Below, piece by piece: positions 9,429 through 18,270 of a stretch of DNA of 64,000 nucleotides (position 1 is its first letter; every line of letters starts with the position of its first letter). Made by a program: the position numbers and the translations under genes. Origin of the DNA: Roseburia sp. 831b (lineage in GTDB: Bacteria > Bacillota > Clostridia > Lachnospirales > Lachnospiraceae); contig NZ_CP135162.1 of the NCBI RefSeq assembly GCF_001940165.2, positions 919,501 through 983,500 of the forward strand. Direction: 5' to 3'. The notes beneath the pieces are model-generated. The model saw only the letters and a list, made by a program, of their open reading frames with translations, was not told where the DNA came from and did no database searches.

Positions 9429-10850
9429 ATGGAGACAAAGAAAAAATTAAGTGGCAAAGAAAAATTTGCCTACGGTATTGGGGCAGTCGGAAAAGACATG
9501 GTATACATGTTATCCGCATCTTACATTACAATTTATTTTGTAGATGTTATGGGAATCAGCGCAGCAGCAATCGCGGTATTGCTTATGGCTGCACGTGTAT
9601 TTGATGCTTTTAATGACCCGATTATGGGTGTTTTGGTTGCAAAGACAAAGACAAGATGGGGAAAATTCCGTCCTTGGCTTTTGATTGGTACTGTGACAAA
9701 CGCAGTGATGTTATATTTGATGTTTTCGATTCCACCAACCATGAATGCAAGTGGCATGCTGCTTTATGCATCTGTTACCTATATTTTATGGGGTGTTACC
9801 TATACCATGATGGATATTCCGTATTGGTCTATGGTTCCGGCGTTTACAGAGAGTGGAAAAGAGCGTGAGTCTCTTTCTGCATTTGCCCGTTCCTGCGCAG
9901 GTGTTGGTAGTGCCTTGATTTCGATTATCACGGTAAAAGTTGTCATTGCACTTGGAACAAAATTAGGTGGTGATACAGAAACAGAAATCAACCGTATCGG
10001 ATATAGTAAATTTGCATTGATTATTGCAGTACTTTTCGTTGTATTTACTTTAATTACATGTTTATGCATCAAAGAAAAATCATCGGTTGATATGCAGACA
10101 GCCTCTGTAAAAGATATGATTAAGGCCTTGGTTTCAAATAGTCAGGCAATGACAGTTGTAGTTGCAATTGTTATGATTAATACAGCACTTTATATCACTC
10201 AGACATTGGTTTACTTTTTCTTAAAATATGATTTTAGTCCTGCAAACTACGCAAATGACTTTACGTTATTTAACATTGTTGGTGGTGGGTTCCAGATTTT
10301 ATCCATGATGATCTTTTTCCCATTACTTCGTAAGGTGATGGATACGTTAAAGATTTTCTACACCTGTTTTTTCATGGCAGTGATTGGCTATGCGATGATT
10401 TTAATCGAATCCGTGGCAGGAGCAAATGATATTAAGTTATTGCTGATTCCGGCAGCTATCATTATGTCCGCTGTTGGTATGTTAAATGTTATCATTACCA
10501 TTTTCCTTGCAAATACAGTAGACTTTGGTGAGTGGAAGAACCATCGCCGTGATGAATCTGTTATCTTTTCCATGCAGACCTTCGTCGTAAAATTAGCATC
10601 CGGATTTGCAGCATTTATTTCCAATATGATTCTTGCTATTTTTGCAATCAGCAGCGACAAGGATGCCGTAGTGGTAGAACCGATTTCGGATGTTGCAAGA
10701 ATGGGACTTCGTGGAAGTATGACGATTATTCCAATGATTGTGCTTTGTATCGGATTTATTGTATTCAAGAAAAAATATATCTTAACAGACGCAAAATTAG
10801 AGGAAATTACTGCAGATTTACACAAAAGAAAAGAAGCAGCCACAAAGTAA
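9429..10850 (+). CDS. GPH-family (MelB-like) sugar:cation symporter
   Basis: 473-residue membrane transporter with about 12 hydrophobic segments. The N-terminal FDAFNDPIMG and the following KTRWGKFRPW are hallmark motifs of the glycoside-pentoside-hexuronide:cation symporter family (MelB type), where the acidic residues form the cation site. It presumably imports a galactoside with Na+ or H+ for the flanking GH2 and GH36 enzymes. The start ATG 9429 has GGAGG 8 nt upstream. Placement between beta- and alpha-galactosidase genes supports melibiose, lactose or a raffinose-family sugar, but the substrate cannot be fixed from sequence. Confidence 0.9.
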   Translation: METKKKLSGKEKFAYGIGAVGKDMVYMLSASYITIYFVDVMGISAAAIAVLLMAARVFDAFNDPIMGVLVAKTKTRWGKFRPWLLIGTVTNAVMLYLMFSIPPTMNASGMLLYASVTYILWGVTYTMMDIPYWSMVPAFTESGKERESLSAFARSCAGVGSALISIITVKVVIALGTKLGGDTETEINRIGYSKFALIIAVLFVVFTLITCLCIKEKSSVDMQTASVKDMIKALVSNSQAMTVVVAIVMINTALYITQTLVYFFLKYDFSPANYANDFTLFNIVGGGFQILSMMIFFPLLRKVMDTLKIFYTCFFMAVIGYAMILIESVAGANDIKLLLIPAAIIMSAVGMLNVIITIFLANTVDFGEWKNHRRDESVIFSMQTFVVKLASGFAAFISNMILAIFAISSDKDAVVVEPISDVARMGLRGSMTIIPMIVLCIGFIVFKKKYILTDAKLEEITADLHKRKEAATK

Positions 10851-10891
10851 TTGACAAATGAAAAAGAACAAAATAAGATGAAGAAAAAGGG

Positions 10892-10918
10892 ATAGGGACA
10901 TGTTTGACATGCCCCTAT
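10892..10918 (+). terminator. Intra-operon hairpin before the alpha-galactosidase gene
   Basis: ATAGGGACATG and CATGCCCCTAT pair in 10 of 11 positions around a TTTGA loop, followed by TTTCTG. The T-run is weak, so it may be a partial terminator or an mRNA-processing or stability element setting the level of the last gene. Confidence 0.45.
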
Positions 10919-10948
10919 TTCTGCCAAAGAAAGAGAGGCATTACAGAC

Positions 10949-13354
10949 ATGATAAAAGTAGAAAATCAGGTATTTTTGTTATCAACCAAACATACGACTT
11001 ATGCGTTTCGGGTAACGGAAACAAAACATTTGGAACACCTTTATTATGGAAGAAAGATTACCGTGAAAAATCCAGAGGCATTGATCGAAAAACATGCGTT
11101 TGCGCCTGGAAATACGAATACTTATGACCAGGAACATATGAATTTTTCCCTGGAGGATATGAGCCTTGAAATGTCGTCCTACGGAAAAGGGGATATCTGG
11201 GAACCATTTGTGGAAGTTGTTCACGCGGATGGAAGTTTTTCGTCTGATTTTCTGTTTGAGAAGGCAGAGGTGCTTGATGGAAAAGAAGAGTTTGAGACGC
11301 TTCCGGGTTCTTATGGAATCCCGGCATCTAAGGCAGAAGATGAGAATGCAAAAGGTGTTGTGGAACATTTATGTGTGACGTTAAAAGATAAGAATTACGG
11401 CTTGAAATTAGAACTGCATTATTATGTTTATGCTGACTGTGATGTGATTTGCAGAAGCAGCAAACTTTTCAATGAGAGTGAGAAAGAAATCCGCGTAAAT
11501 CGTCTGATGAGCACGCAGCTTGATTTTGATACGGCAGATTTTACCTTTACTTCTTTTAATGGAGCATGGGCGCGTGAGATGAAGCGTACCGATACAAAAG
11601 TCCGTGCCGGAAAAGTGGTGAACGCATCCTATACCGGAACATCTTCGAGCCGTGCAAATCCATTTGTCATGTTAAGTAAAGAAGAGACAACCGAAGACTT
11701 TGGCGACTGCTATGGGTTAAATTTAATTTACAGCGGAAATCATTACGAGGCTGCACAGGTGACTACTTACGGAAAGACAAGGGTTGTAACGGGAATTAAT
11801 CCACAGTCATTTACATATGTAGTTGAACCGGGTGAAGTGTTAGAAGCACCTGAGGCTGTTATGGCATATTCAAACGAAGGTTTTAACGGAATGAGCCAGT
11901 GTATGCATGCGTTTGTGCGCAACCACATTGTGCGTGGTGAGTGGCAGTATAAAGAGAGACCGGTGTTGTTGAACAGCTGGGAGGCTGCATACTTTGACAT
12001 CAATGAAAAGAAGCTGTTAAATCTTGCAAAAGCGGGAAAGGAAGTCGGAATCGAACTTTTCGTGATGGATGACGGCTGGTTTGGAGAGCGAAATGATGAC
12101 AAACATTCACTTGGTGACTGGTATGTAAACAAAAAGAAACTTCCAAATGGCGTGAAGGGACTTTGTGATAAAATTAACGCACTTGGACTTGATTTTGGTA
12201 TCTGGGTTGAGCCGGAGATGGTGAATGTGAATAGCGAACTTTACCAAAAACATCCAGAGTGGGTACTTGAGATTCCGGGCGTTGCACATTCCGAGGGAAG
12301 AAACCAGCGAATTCTGGACCTGACCAATCCAGAGGTTCAGGATTTTATCATTGCTTCCATGAGCGAGGTGTTTTCCTCTGCCAATATTGCATATGTGAAA
12401 TGGGATATGAACCGCACTTTCACGGATTATTTTTCCAAGAGTCTGCCGGCAGACAGACAGGGAGAGGTTGCACACCGCTATGTGATTGGGTTATATCGCA
12501 CCATGAAAGTGTTGACCGAGAAGTTTCCGCACATTTTATTTGAAGGATGCTGTGCAGGAGGAAACCGTTTCGACCTTGGTATCATGAGCTACTTTCCACA
12601 GATTTGGGCAAGTGATGATACCGACGCTGTTTGCAGAGCGCTAATACAGACCGGATGCAGTTACGGATATCCGATGTCAGTTGTGGGCGCACATGTTTCT
12701 TCCTGCCCAAATCATCAGACACTTCGCACTACACCGATTGAGACAAGATTCCATGTGGCAAGTTTTGGTGTATGTGGCTATGAATGTAATCTTTGCGATA
12801 TGAAGAGTGAAGATGTTGCTGCGATTAAGGCACAGATTGAACTTTACAAAAAGTGGAGAAGTGTGTTGCAGTTCGGTTCTTTTTATCGTGGAAGAAGTTT
12901 TTATACAGGAGATCAGGTCAGCCATATAGATGGTTCTGCCGGCAACATAACAGAGTGGACCTGCGTTGCACCAGATAAGAGTAAGGCAGTTGGAATGCTG
13001 ATGCAAAAGTTAGTTGAGCCTAACACGATGTATGCGTACTATAAAGCAAAAGGGTTAGATCCAGAGAAAGAATATCATTTCTATAATCGTATTTTAAAAT
13101 ATAGCGTGAAAAACTTTGGTGACCTTGTAAATACCGCAGCACCAATTCACGTGAAACCGGATTCCCTGCTTCACAATGTGATTGCAAAATTTGTTAAAAT
13201 GGATGGCGAGACAGAAGACTGTGATGTTTACGGAGATACCCTGATGTATCATGGTGTGAAATTAAAACAGGCGTTTGCTGCAACCGGATACAATGAAGAG
13301 ACCAGATATTTCCCGGATTTCGGCTCAAGAATGTATTTTATGGAAGAAAAATAA
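10949..13354 (+). CDS. GH36 alpha-galactosidase
   Basis: 801-residue cytosolic enzyme (no signal peptide) that removes alpha-1,6-linked galactose from melibiose or raffinose-type sugars. It has the GH36 layout: N-terminal beta-supersandwich, central barrel, C-terminal beta domain. The catalytic nucleophile is D486 in YVKWDMNR. The acid/base is D556 in WASDDTDA; the 70-residue spacing matches characterised GH36 enzymes. VMDDGWFG and GIWVEPEMVN are also typical. I place the start at ATG 10949 (MIKVENQ), because the 15-residue upstream extension overlaps the intergenic hairpin tail and looks unlike family N-termini. It is the last gene of the operon, with a terminator 26 nt downstream. Confidence 0.92.
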   Translation: MIKVENQVFLLSTKHTTYAFRVTETKHLEHLYYGRKITVKNPEALIEKHAFAPGNTNTYDQEHMNFSLEDMSLEMSSYGKGDIWEPFVEVVHADGSFSSDFLFEKAEVLDGKEEFETLPGSYGIPASKAEDENAKGVVEHLCVTLKDKNYGLKLELHYYVYADCDVICRSSKLFNESEKEIRVNRLMSTQLDFDTADFTFTSFNGAWAREMKRTDTKVRAGKVVNASYTGTSSSRANPFVMLSKEETTEDFGDCYGLNLIYSGNHYEAAQVTTYGKTRVVTGINPQSFTYVVEPGEVLEAPEAVMAYSNEGFNGMSQCMHAFVRNHIVRGEWQYKERPVLLNSWEAAYFDINEKKLLNLAKAGKEVGIELFVMDDGWFGERNDDKHSLGDWYVNKKKLPNGVKGLCDKINALGLDFGIWVEPEMVNVNSELYQKHPEWVLEIPGVAHSEGRNQRILDLTNPEVQDFIIASMSEVFSSANIAYVKWDMNRTFTDYFSKSLPADRQGEVAHRYVIGLYRTMKVLTEKFPHILFEGCCAGGNRFDLGIMSYFPQIWASDDTDAVCRALIQTGCSYGYPMSVVGAHVSSCPNHQTLRTTPIETRFHVASFGVCGYECNLCDMKSEDVAAIKAQIELYKKWRSVLQFGSFYRGRSFYTGDQVSHIDGSAGNITEWTCVAPDKSKAVGMLMQKLVEPNTMYAYYKAKGLDPEKEYHFYNRILKYSVKNFGDLVNTAAPIHVKPDSLLHNVIAKFVKMDGETEDCDVYGDTLMYHGVKLKQAFAATGYNEETRYFPDFGSRMYFMEEK

Positions 13355-13379
13355 AAAATTTATAGGGTGTCGCTTGCGT

Positions 13380-13426
13380 ATGCTTTGCAGTTTTTATATA
13401 ATGACTGCAAAGCATATTTTCTTTTT
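13380..13426 (+). terminator. Rho-independent terminator of the galactoside operon
   Basis: ATGCTTTGCAGT (13380-13391) and ACTGCAAAGCAT (13404-13415) form a perfect 12-bp stem with a 12-nt loop, followed by a T-rich run ending in TTTTTT. Confidence 0.8.
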
Positions 13427-13442
13427 TGCAAATCCCCACTAT

Positions 13443-13802
13443 ATGCCTTCTAAGAAAATTTTGAAACATGCGGAGGCAGTTTTAAAGTTATTAGAAGTAT
13501 TTACAGGTGATGAACGGTATCGTGCAATTGAAGAAGAAATAATCGAGCGAGTGGAAGAGGGAGGTGAATCATCAATGTGTGAATTTGCAGAACGTATGGA
13601 AAAACGTGGAATAGAGCAGGGAATAGAACAAGGAAAAGAACAAGGAAAAGAACAAGGAATAGAGCGTGGGATAGAGGCATTCATTCTGGATAACCTTGAG
13701 GAGCAGAAATCCAGGGAACAAATTCTAGAAAAGTTGAAAAAGAGATTTCAGTTAACAGAGGATCAGGCGAATATGTATTTGGAGCGTTATGCTGGAAAAT
13801 AA
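13443..13802 (+). pseudogene. C-terminal remnant of an Rpn/PD-(D/E)XK family transposase-like nuclease
   Basis: Only the tail of this family is left: MPSKKILKHAEAVLKLLEVFTGDERY, then a Glu/Gln/Gly repeat (EQGKEQGKEQGIERG) typical of the Rpn linker, and a C-terminal helical domain. The PD-(D/E)XK nuclease domain is missing. The open frame continues upstream to 13275, but that part overlaps the alpha-galactosidase gene and the terminator and does not look like protein of this family. The gene was therefore probably cut by an insertion or deletion next to the operon end. A short product from ATG 13443 cannot be excluded. Confidence 0.65.
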
Positions 13803-13846
13803 GGCAGGATTCTTTTTTTATAAAATCTTAAAATTTGGAATGTATA

Positions 13847-13875
13847 TTGTTCCTTCCGCATTCGGATGATATAAT
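13847..13875 (+). promoter_or_regulatory. Sigma-A promoter of the Rpn-family gene
   Basis: -35 TTGTTC (13847-13852), 17-bp spacer, perfect -10 TATAAT (13870-13875). Transcription would start about 20 nt before AAGGAG and the ATG at 13903. Confidence 0.65.
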
Positions 13876-13923
13876 AATCTTGGGAGAGTGGAAGGAGCCT
13901 GAATGGCAAAAAAATATGAGTAG

Positions 13924-14700
13924 TTGAATTTTACAGACGATTTCATGTTTTGTAAAGTTCTGACGAACAATCCACAGTTGTGTCACGAATTACTGGAACT
14001 TATAATCGGAAAGAAGGTTGGAAAGTTTCTAACTTTGGATAAACAAAAACCGATTGAGATTACAGCAGATGGAAAAGGAATTCGATTCGACGTGTATAGC
14101 GAGGATGACCAAAATGTTGTTTATGACTGTGAGATGCAGGCGGCAGACAATACGAATCTGCCGAAAAGAACGAGATATTATCAAGGAATGGTAGATTTGA
14201 ATCTGATTGAGCGTGGGGCGGATTACAGTGAACTAAAAAAGAGCTATCTTATTTTCATTTGTCCATTTGATGCGTTTGGACAGGGATTGCACAAGTACAC
14301 ATTTAAAAATTATTGTGAAGAGTTGCTAAAGCTTGCATTAGGGGATGAATCCATAAAAATTTTTCTGTGTGCAGAAGGAAATACAGATGATGTTTCCTTA
14401 GAAATGAGAGAATTTTTGAATTGGATGACAAGTGGACAAACGGGAAGCAGTAATCTTGTTAAGAATCTGGAGCGGGCGGTACAAAAAGCCAGAAATCATG
14501 AGGAATGGAGGACTGAGTATATGACATTACTTATGAGAGACAATAAAATGCGGGAAGAAGGTCGAGAGAAAGAAATTTTCCTAAGTGTACAGGAAGGAGA
14601 CTATGGAACAAAGCGAGGCGCAGAAAAGATGGGAATTACGGAGAAAGAATTCGTTAAACGGATGGAAGCAGCCGGATATAAAATTACAGAGAAGATATAG
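13924..14700 (+). CDS. Rpn family PD-(D/E)XK nuclease/putative transposase, with early in-frame stop
   Basis: 258-residue frame opening at TTG 13924. It keeps the Rpn/PDDEXK core: NFTDDFMFCKVL at the start, RFDVYSED...YDCEMQ as the nuclease D...ExQ motif, then RTRYYQGMVD and SYLIFICPFD. Related proteins act in recombination-associated DNA cleavage. The likely original start is ATG 13903, five bases after AAGGAG: it reads MAKKYE, then TAG at 13921-13923, then continues in frame. Family members commonly read MAKKYEELNFTDD here, so a single GAG-to-TAG change is the simplest explanation. The protein is either dead or made from TTG 13924 or a later codon. Unlike the fragment at 13443, the catalytic domain is complete. 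Confidence 0.7.
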   Translation: MNFTDDFMFCKVLTNNPQLCHELLELIIGKKVGKFLTLDKQKPIEITADGKGIRFDVYSEDDQNVVYDCEMQAADNTNLPKRTRYYQGMVDLNLIERGADYSELKKSYLIFICPFDAFGQGLHKYTFKNYCEELLKLALGDESIKIFLCAEGNTDDVSLEMREFLNWMTSGQTGSSNLVKNLERAVQKARNHEEWRTEYMTLLMRDNKMREEGREKEIFLSVQEGDYGTKRGAEKMGITEKEFVKRMEAAGYKITEKI

Positions 14701-14733
14701 ATAAGAGTTGAAATGTGCTGATACACTCAGACT

Positions 14734-14770
14734 AAAACAAGTGATTTTTCTTAGAAAAATCACTTGTTTT
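14734..14770. terminator. Long perfect hairpin terminator after the Rpn gene
   Basis: AAAACAAGTGATTTTTC (14734-14750) and GAAAAATCACTTGTTTT (14754-14770) pair perfectly over 17 bp around a TTA loop, ending in TTTT. A second short hairpin, TTTGTCTG/CAGACAAA (14785-14808), lies in the leader of the next gene. Confidence 0.75.
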
Positions 14771-14834
14771 ATGTTACAATAAAATTTGTCTGTGTAACTT
14801 CAGACAAAAAATAAGAAAGGTTTTCAACACTAAG

Positions 14835-16049
14835 ATGAATCAGAAAAAATGGAAAAAACAGATTGCATTGCTGCTTTGTGTGACGGCACTTTTTTTCACA
14901 GGATGCACAGAAAGCAGCCAGGAGCAGAGCAATCAAAATATATCAGGTACAGAGAAGGATACAGAGGCTGTACAGCAAGCGGATATCATGCAACAGGAAG
15001 AGACAAATCAACAGGAGATGTCAAGCCAGCAGGGAACAGAGGTATCAAATCAGACAGAGGGAGATTTGACGGTAACATTTCTTGATGTAGGACAGGGAAA
15101 TGCGGTATTGGTTCAAAGTGATGGACTTGCCATGCTTATAGATGGCGGAGACAGGGATAAATCATCTTATGTGGTTCGTTATTTAAAGGAACAGGGAATT
15201 GACGAGCTTGCCTATGTGATTTCATCGCATTATGATGCAGATCATCTGAATGGTGTGATAGGAGCACTGAATGTCTTTACCTGTGATGAAGTATTGTCCG
15301 CAGATTATAAGACGGATACCAAAGTGTATGATTCCTTTTGGAATACAGTATCTGAAAAAGAGATACCTCAGATTTTCCCTAAAATAGGAGAAAATTATGA
15401 GTTTGGAGATGCTTATTTTACTATCGTGTGTCCGGATAAATACGGATATTCGGAGGATAATGACAATTCGATTGGAATTCGTCTTGTATATGGAGAAAAT
15501 AGTTTCCTGATTTTAGGAGATGCAAGCAGTGAGATGGAACAGGTGATGATAAACAGTGGAGAAAATCTTGCTTCGGATGTTTATCTGGCAAGTCATCATG
15601 GAAGTGACACGGCTTCGTCATCGGCATTTTTAGAAAAAGTTTCGCCGCAGGTAATTGTCATTAGTTGTGGAGAGGGCAATTCGTATGGACATCCGGCAAA
15701 AGAAACAATGGAGCGGATTCAAAATACAGGTGCCAGTTTGTACAGGACGGATATTCAAGGAAACATTATTGTAACAAGCGACGGAACAAACTTAACCTGG
15801 AATGTGGAGCCATGCCAGGACTATCGAAGTGGGGATGAAATCCAGGCTGTTGCCTTAAAACAAAATCAAAATCAGGAAGAGACACAACAAGAAGAAACAT
15901 ATGTGCTAAACCAGAACACCAAGAAATTTCATCGACCGGATTGCAAAAGTGTTTCCACAATAAAAGAAGAGAATAAGGCAAACTTTACGGGGAGCAGACA
16001 GGAACTTCTTAATGCCGGATATTCGCCGTGTAAGAATTGTAATCCATAA
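14835..16049 (+). CDS. ComEC-like metallo-beta-lactamase-fold lipoprotein with C-terminal Cys/His domain
   Basis: 404-residue lipoprotein: lipobox LFFTGC with C24, then a Gln/Glu-rich low-complexity spacer (about 25-75). The MBL-fold domain resembles the soluble C-terminal domain of ComEC/Rec2: TFLDVGQGNAVLV, metal motif H132-x-D134-x-D136-H137, LGDAS and ASHHGS. The C-terminal 50 residues (VLNQNTKKFHRPDC...C..C) form a small Cys/His module like those appended to secreted nucleases. It probably acts outside the membrane as a phosphodiesterase or nuclease on DNA or nucleotides; the substrate is not shown. Transmembrane ComEC parts are absent. The nearest ribosome binding site, AAAGG, is unusually far (14 nt) from the ATG. 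Confidence 0.85.
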   Translation: MNQKKWKKQIALLLCVTALFFTGCTESSQEQSNQNISGTEKDTEAVQQADIMQQEETNQQEMSSQQGTEVSNQTEGDLTVTFLDVGQGNAVLVQSDGLAMLIDGGDRDKSSYVVRYLKEQGIDELAYVISSHYDADHLNGVIGALNVFTCDEVLSADYKTDTKVYDSFWNTVSEKEIPQIFPKIGENYEFGDAYFTIVCPDKYGYSEDNDNSIGIRLVYGENSFLILGDASSEMEQVMINSGENLASDVYLASHHGSDTASSSAFLEKVSPQVIVISCGEGNSYGHPAKETMERIQNTGASLYRTDIQGNIIVTSDGTNLTWNVEPCQDYRSGDEIQAVALKQNQNQEETQQEETYVLNQNTKKFHRPDCKSVSTIKEENKANFTGSRQELLNAGYSPCKNCNP

Positions 16050-16150
16050 AATTAAAACAAGATTTAATAAAGACACAAAGCACAGCCTTGCACAGAAAAA
16101 GTGGGAGGGTGTAGAATAGAAAAAGAAATAGAAAAAGAGGAGAGACGGCC

Positions 16151-17194
16151 ATGATACGTTTTGACAGTGATTATACAGAAGGATGTCATCCTTCTATTTT
16201 GAAAAGATTAGAAGAGACAAATATGGTTCAGACACCAGGATATGGAGAAGATGAATACTGCAAGAGGGCAGCTGCATTGATTAAGCAGGCGGCGGGTGCC
16301 CCAGAGGCAGATGTGCATTTTCTGGTGGGCGGAACACAGACGAATGTAACGGTCATTTCCGCTGCATTAAAGCACTATCAGGGAGCAATTACAGCGACAA
16401 CCGGACACATCAATGTGCATGAGACAGGTGCTCTAGAAGCGTGTGGTCATAAGTGCCTGAACCTGGATACTCCAGATGGAAAACTGACCGCAAAGCAGGT
16501 AGAAGATTATGTAGAAGCACATTTTGCAGATGAGAGTTTTGAACATATGGTACAGCCAAAACTTGTGTACATTTCAAATCCGACAGAAATTGGTACCATT
16601 TATTCCAAGGAAGAATTAAAAGCACTTTACGATGTCTGCAGAAAAAGAAATCTGTATCTTTTCTTAGATGGAGCCAGATTAGGTTATGCTTTGATGTGCA
16701 AAGAAAACGACATGACATTATCGGATATCGCAAAATATACAGATGTATTCTACATCGGTGGAACAAAGGTGGGAGCGTTATTTGGAGAGGCTGTCGTCAT
16801 CACCAATGACGAGTTGAAACAGGATTTCCGTTATAATATCAAACAGCGAGGAGGCATGCTGGCAAAAGGACGTCTTCTTGGAATTCAGTTTGAAATGCTG
16901 TTTGAGGAAAATCGATACTTCGAGATTTCCGCACATGCAGCACGCATGGTAGAAAAATTAAAAGAAGATTTAACAAATATGGGCGTAACATTTTACATTG
17001 ATTCGCCGACCAATCAGCAGTTCCCGATTTTGCCGGATACTGTTTTGGAAGAATTGAAAAAGAAATACAGTTTTTCTTATTGGAATCGCATGGATGAAAA
17101 ACACAGTGCGGTTCGAATTTGTACATCCTGGGCAACGAAAGAAGAAAATGTGGATGAACTACTTGCAGATGTCCGTAAACTGTTAAAGGCATAA
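16151..17194 (+). CDS. ltaE: Low-specificity L-threonine aldolase-type PLP enzyme
   Basis: 347-residue fold-type I PLP enzyme of the beta-eliminating lyase family that cleaves L-threonine or allo-threonine to glycine and acetaldehyde. The N-terminal FDSDYTEGCHP, ETGALEACGHK, YISNPTEIGTIYS and LFLDGARLGYAL motifs are typical. The PLP-binding lysine is K206 in YIGGTKVGALFGEA. ATG 16151 follows GAGGAGAG. The asparaginase gene follows after 65 nt, so the pair may form a small amino-acid catabolic unit. Related tyrosine phenol-lyase-like enzymes are excluded by length and motif set; exact stereopreference is unknown. Confidence 0.88.
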   Translation: MIRFDSDYTEGCHPSILKRLEETNMVQTPGYGEDEYCKRAAALIKQAAGAPEADVHFLVGGTQTNVTVISAALKHYQGAITATTGHINVHETGALEACGHKCLNLDTPDGKLTAKQVEDYVEAHFADESFEHMVQPKLVYISNPTEIGTIYSKEELKALYDVCRKRNLYLFLDGARLGYALMCKENDMTLSDIAKYTDVFYIGGTKVGALFGEAVVITNDELKQDFRYNIKQRGGMLAKGRLLGIQFEMLFEENRYFEISAHAARMVEKLKEDLTNMGVTFYIDSPTNQQFPILPDTVLEELKKKYSFSYWNRMDEKHSAVRICTSWATKEENVDELLADVRKLLKA

Positions 17195-17259
17195 GAAGGA
17201 TGGATTTGTCAAAAAAATACATACGTGAAAAAGTTTGAAAAAGAAGAAAGAGGACTGAT

Positions 17260-18270
17260 ATGAAAAAAGTATTGTTGATTGCAACGGGTGGGACGATTGC
17301 ATCTAAAAAATCGGACAATGGTTTAAAACCACAGATTACGCCGGAAGAGCTGCTAGAATATATTCCGCAGGTAAAAAATATCTGCGAAGTAAATGCAATC
17401 CAGTTACTGAATCTTGACAGCTCCAACATGGAGCCGTCTCATTGGAAAATGATGGTGCATTGTATTCGTGAAAATTATGACAAATACGATGGATTTGTCA
17501 TTGCACACGGAACCGATACGATGGCATACACTGCGGCAGCACTTTCTTATATGATTCAAAATTCCACAAAGCCGATTGTCATTACCGGAGCACAAAAGCC
17601 GATTGATTTGGAAATCACGGATGCAAAATCGAATCTGTTGGACAGTTTTTTGTACGCATCCGATGAAAAGTCACAGGGCGTATCCATTGTATTTGATGGA
17701 AAGGTCATTGCAGGAACAAGAGCCAAAAAAGTGCGTTCAAAAAGCTACAATGCATTTTCTTCCATCGATTTTCCATGTCTGGCAGTGATTCAGGATTTAA
17801 ACATTATGCGTTATATTCCGATGCTTCCGTTTGAAAAGCCGGTTGAGTTTTATGAGAATATGGACGAAAATATTTTCCTGATGAAGTTGATTCCTGGAAT
17901 TAAACCGCTTGTCTTAGAGGCAATTTTTGAACACTATGACTGCATCATTGTAGAAAGTTTTGGCGTTGGCGGAATCCCGCAGTCACTTGCAAAAGATTTT
18001 TATAAGCTATGTCAGGAGCATCCGGAAAAGCTTGTTATTATGGCGACACAGGTTGCGCACGAAGGCAGCGATATGACAGTTTATGAGGTGGGGCATGATA
18101 TGAAAAAATACTGCCGTTTCTTAGAATCCTACGATATGACATTAGAGTCTGTCATTGCAAAAACAATGTGGCTTCTTGGAAATACAGATGTTACCAAAGA
18201 AAACATCGAAGATGTCTTTTACAAAAGTGTCAATTATGACGTTATTTTTGGAAAAAACCGCAAATGTTAA
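17260..18270 (+). CDS. ansA: Cytoplasmic (type I) L-asparaginase
   Basis: 336-residue enzyme hydrolysing L-asparagine to aspartate and ammonia. The first catalytic threonine is T12 in ATGGTIAS and the second active-site block is VIAHGTDTMAYTAA. GAQKP and the C-terminal VGGIPQ/ATQVAHEGSDM segments are as expected for AnsA-type enzymes. There is no signal peptide, which fits the cytosolic low-affinity type. The stop codon lies inside the left half of the BirA-type operator that governs the next gene, bioY. ATG 17260 follows AGAGGA. Confidence 0.9.
   Translation: MKKVLLIATGGTIASKKSDNGLKPQITPEELLEYIPQVKNICEVNAIQLLNLDSSNMEPSHWKMMVHCIRENYDKYDGFVIAHGTDTMAYTAAALSYMIQNSTKPIVITGAQKPIDLEITDAKSNLLDSFLYASDEKSQGVSIVFDGKVIAGTRAKKVRSKSYNAFSSIDFPCLAVIQDLNIMRYIPMLPFEKPVEFYENMDENIFLMKLIPGIKPLVLEAIFEHYDCIIVESFGVGGIPQSLAKDFYKLCQEHPEKLVIMATQVAHEGSDMTVYEVGHDMKKYCRFLESYDMTLESVIAKTMWLLGNTDVTKENIEDVFYKSVNYDVIFGKNRKC

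Noticed and set aside
10388..10927. 179-codon antisense frame over the symporter gene
   Set aside because: Overlaps a clear GPH transporter; hydrophobic composition is inherited from the opposite strand.
13275..13442. N-terminal extension of the Rpn fragment
   Set aside because: It overlaps the end of the alpha-galactosidase gene and the terminator hairpin and has no family similarity.
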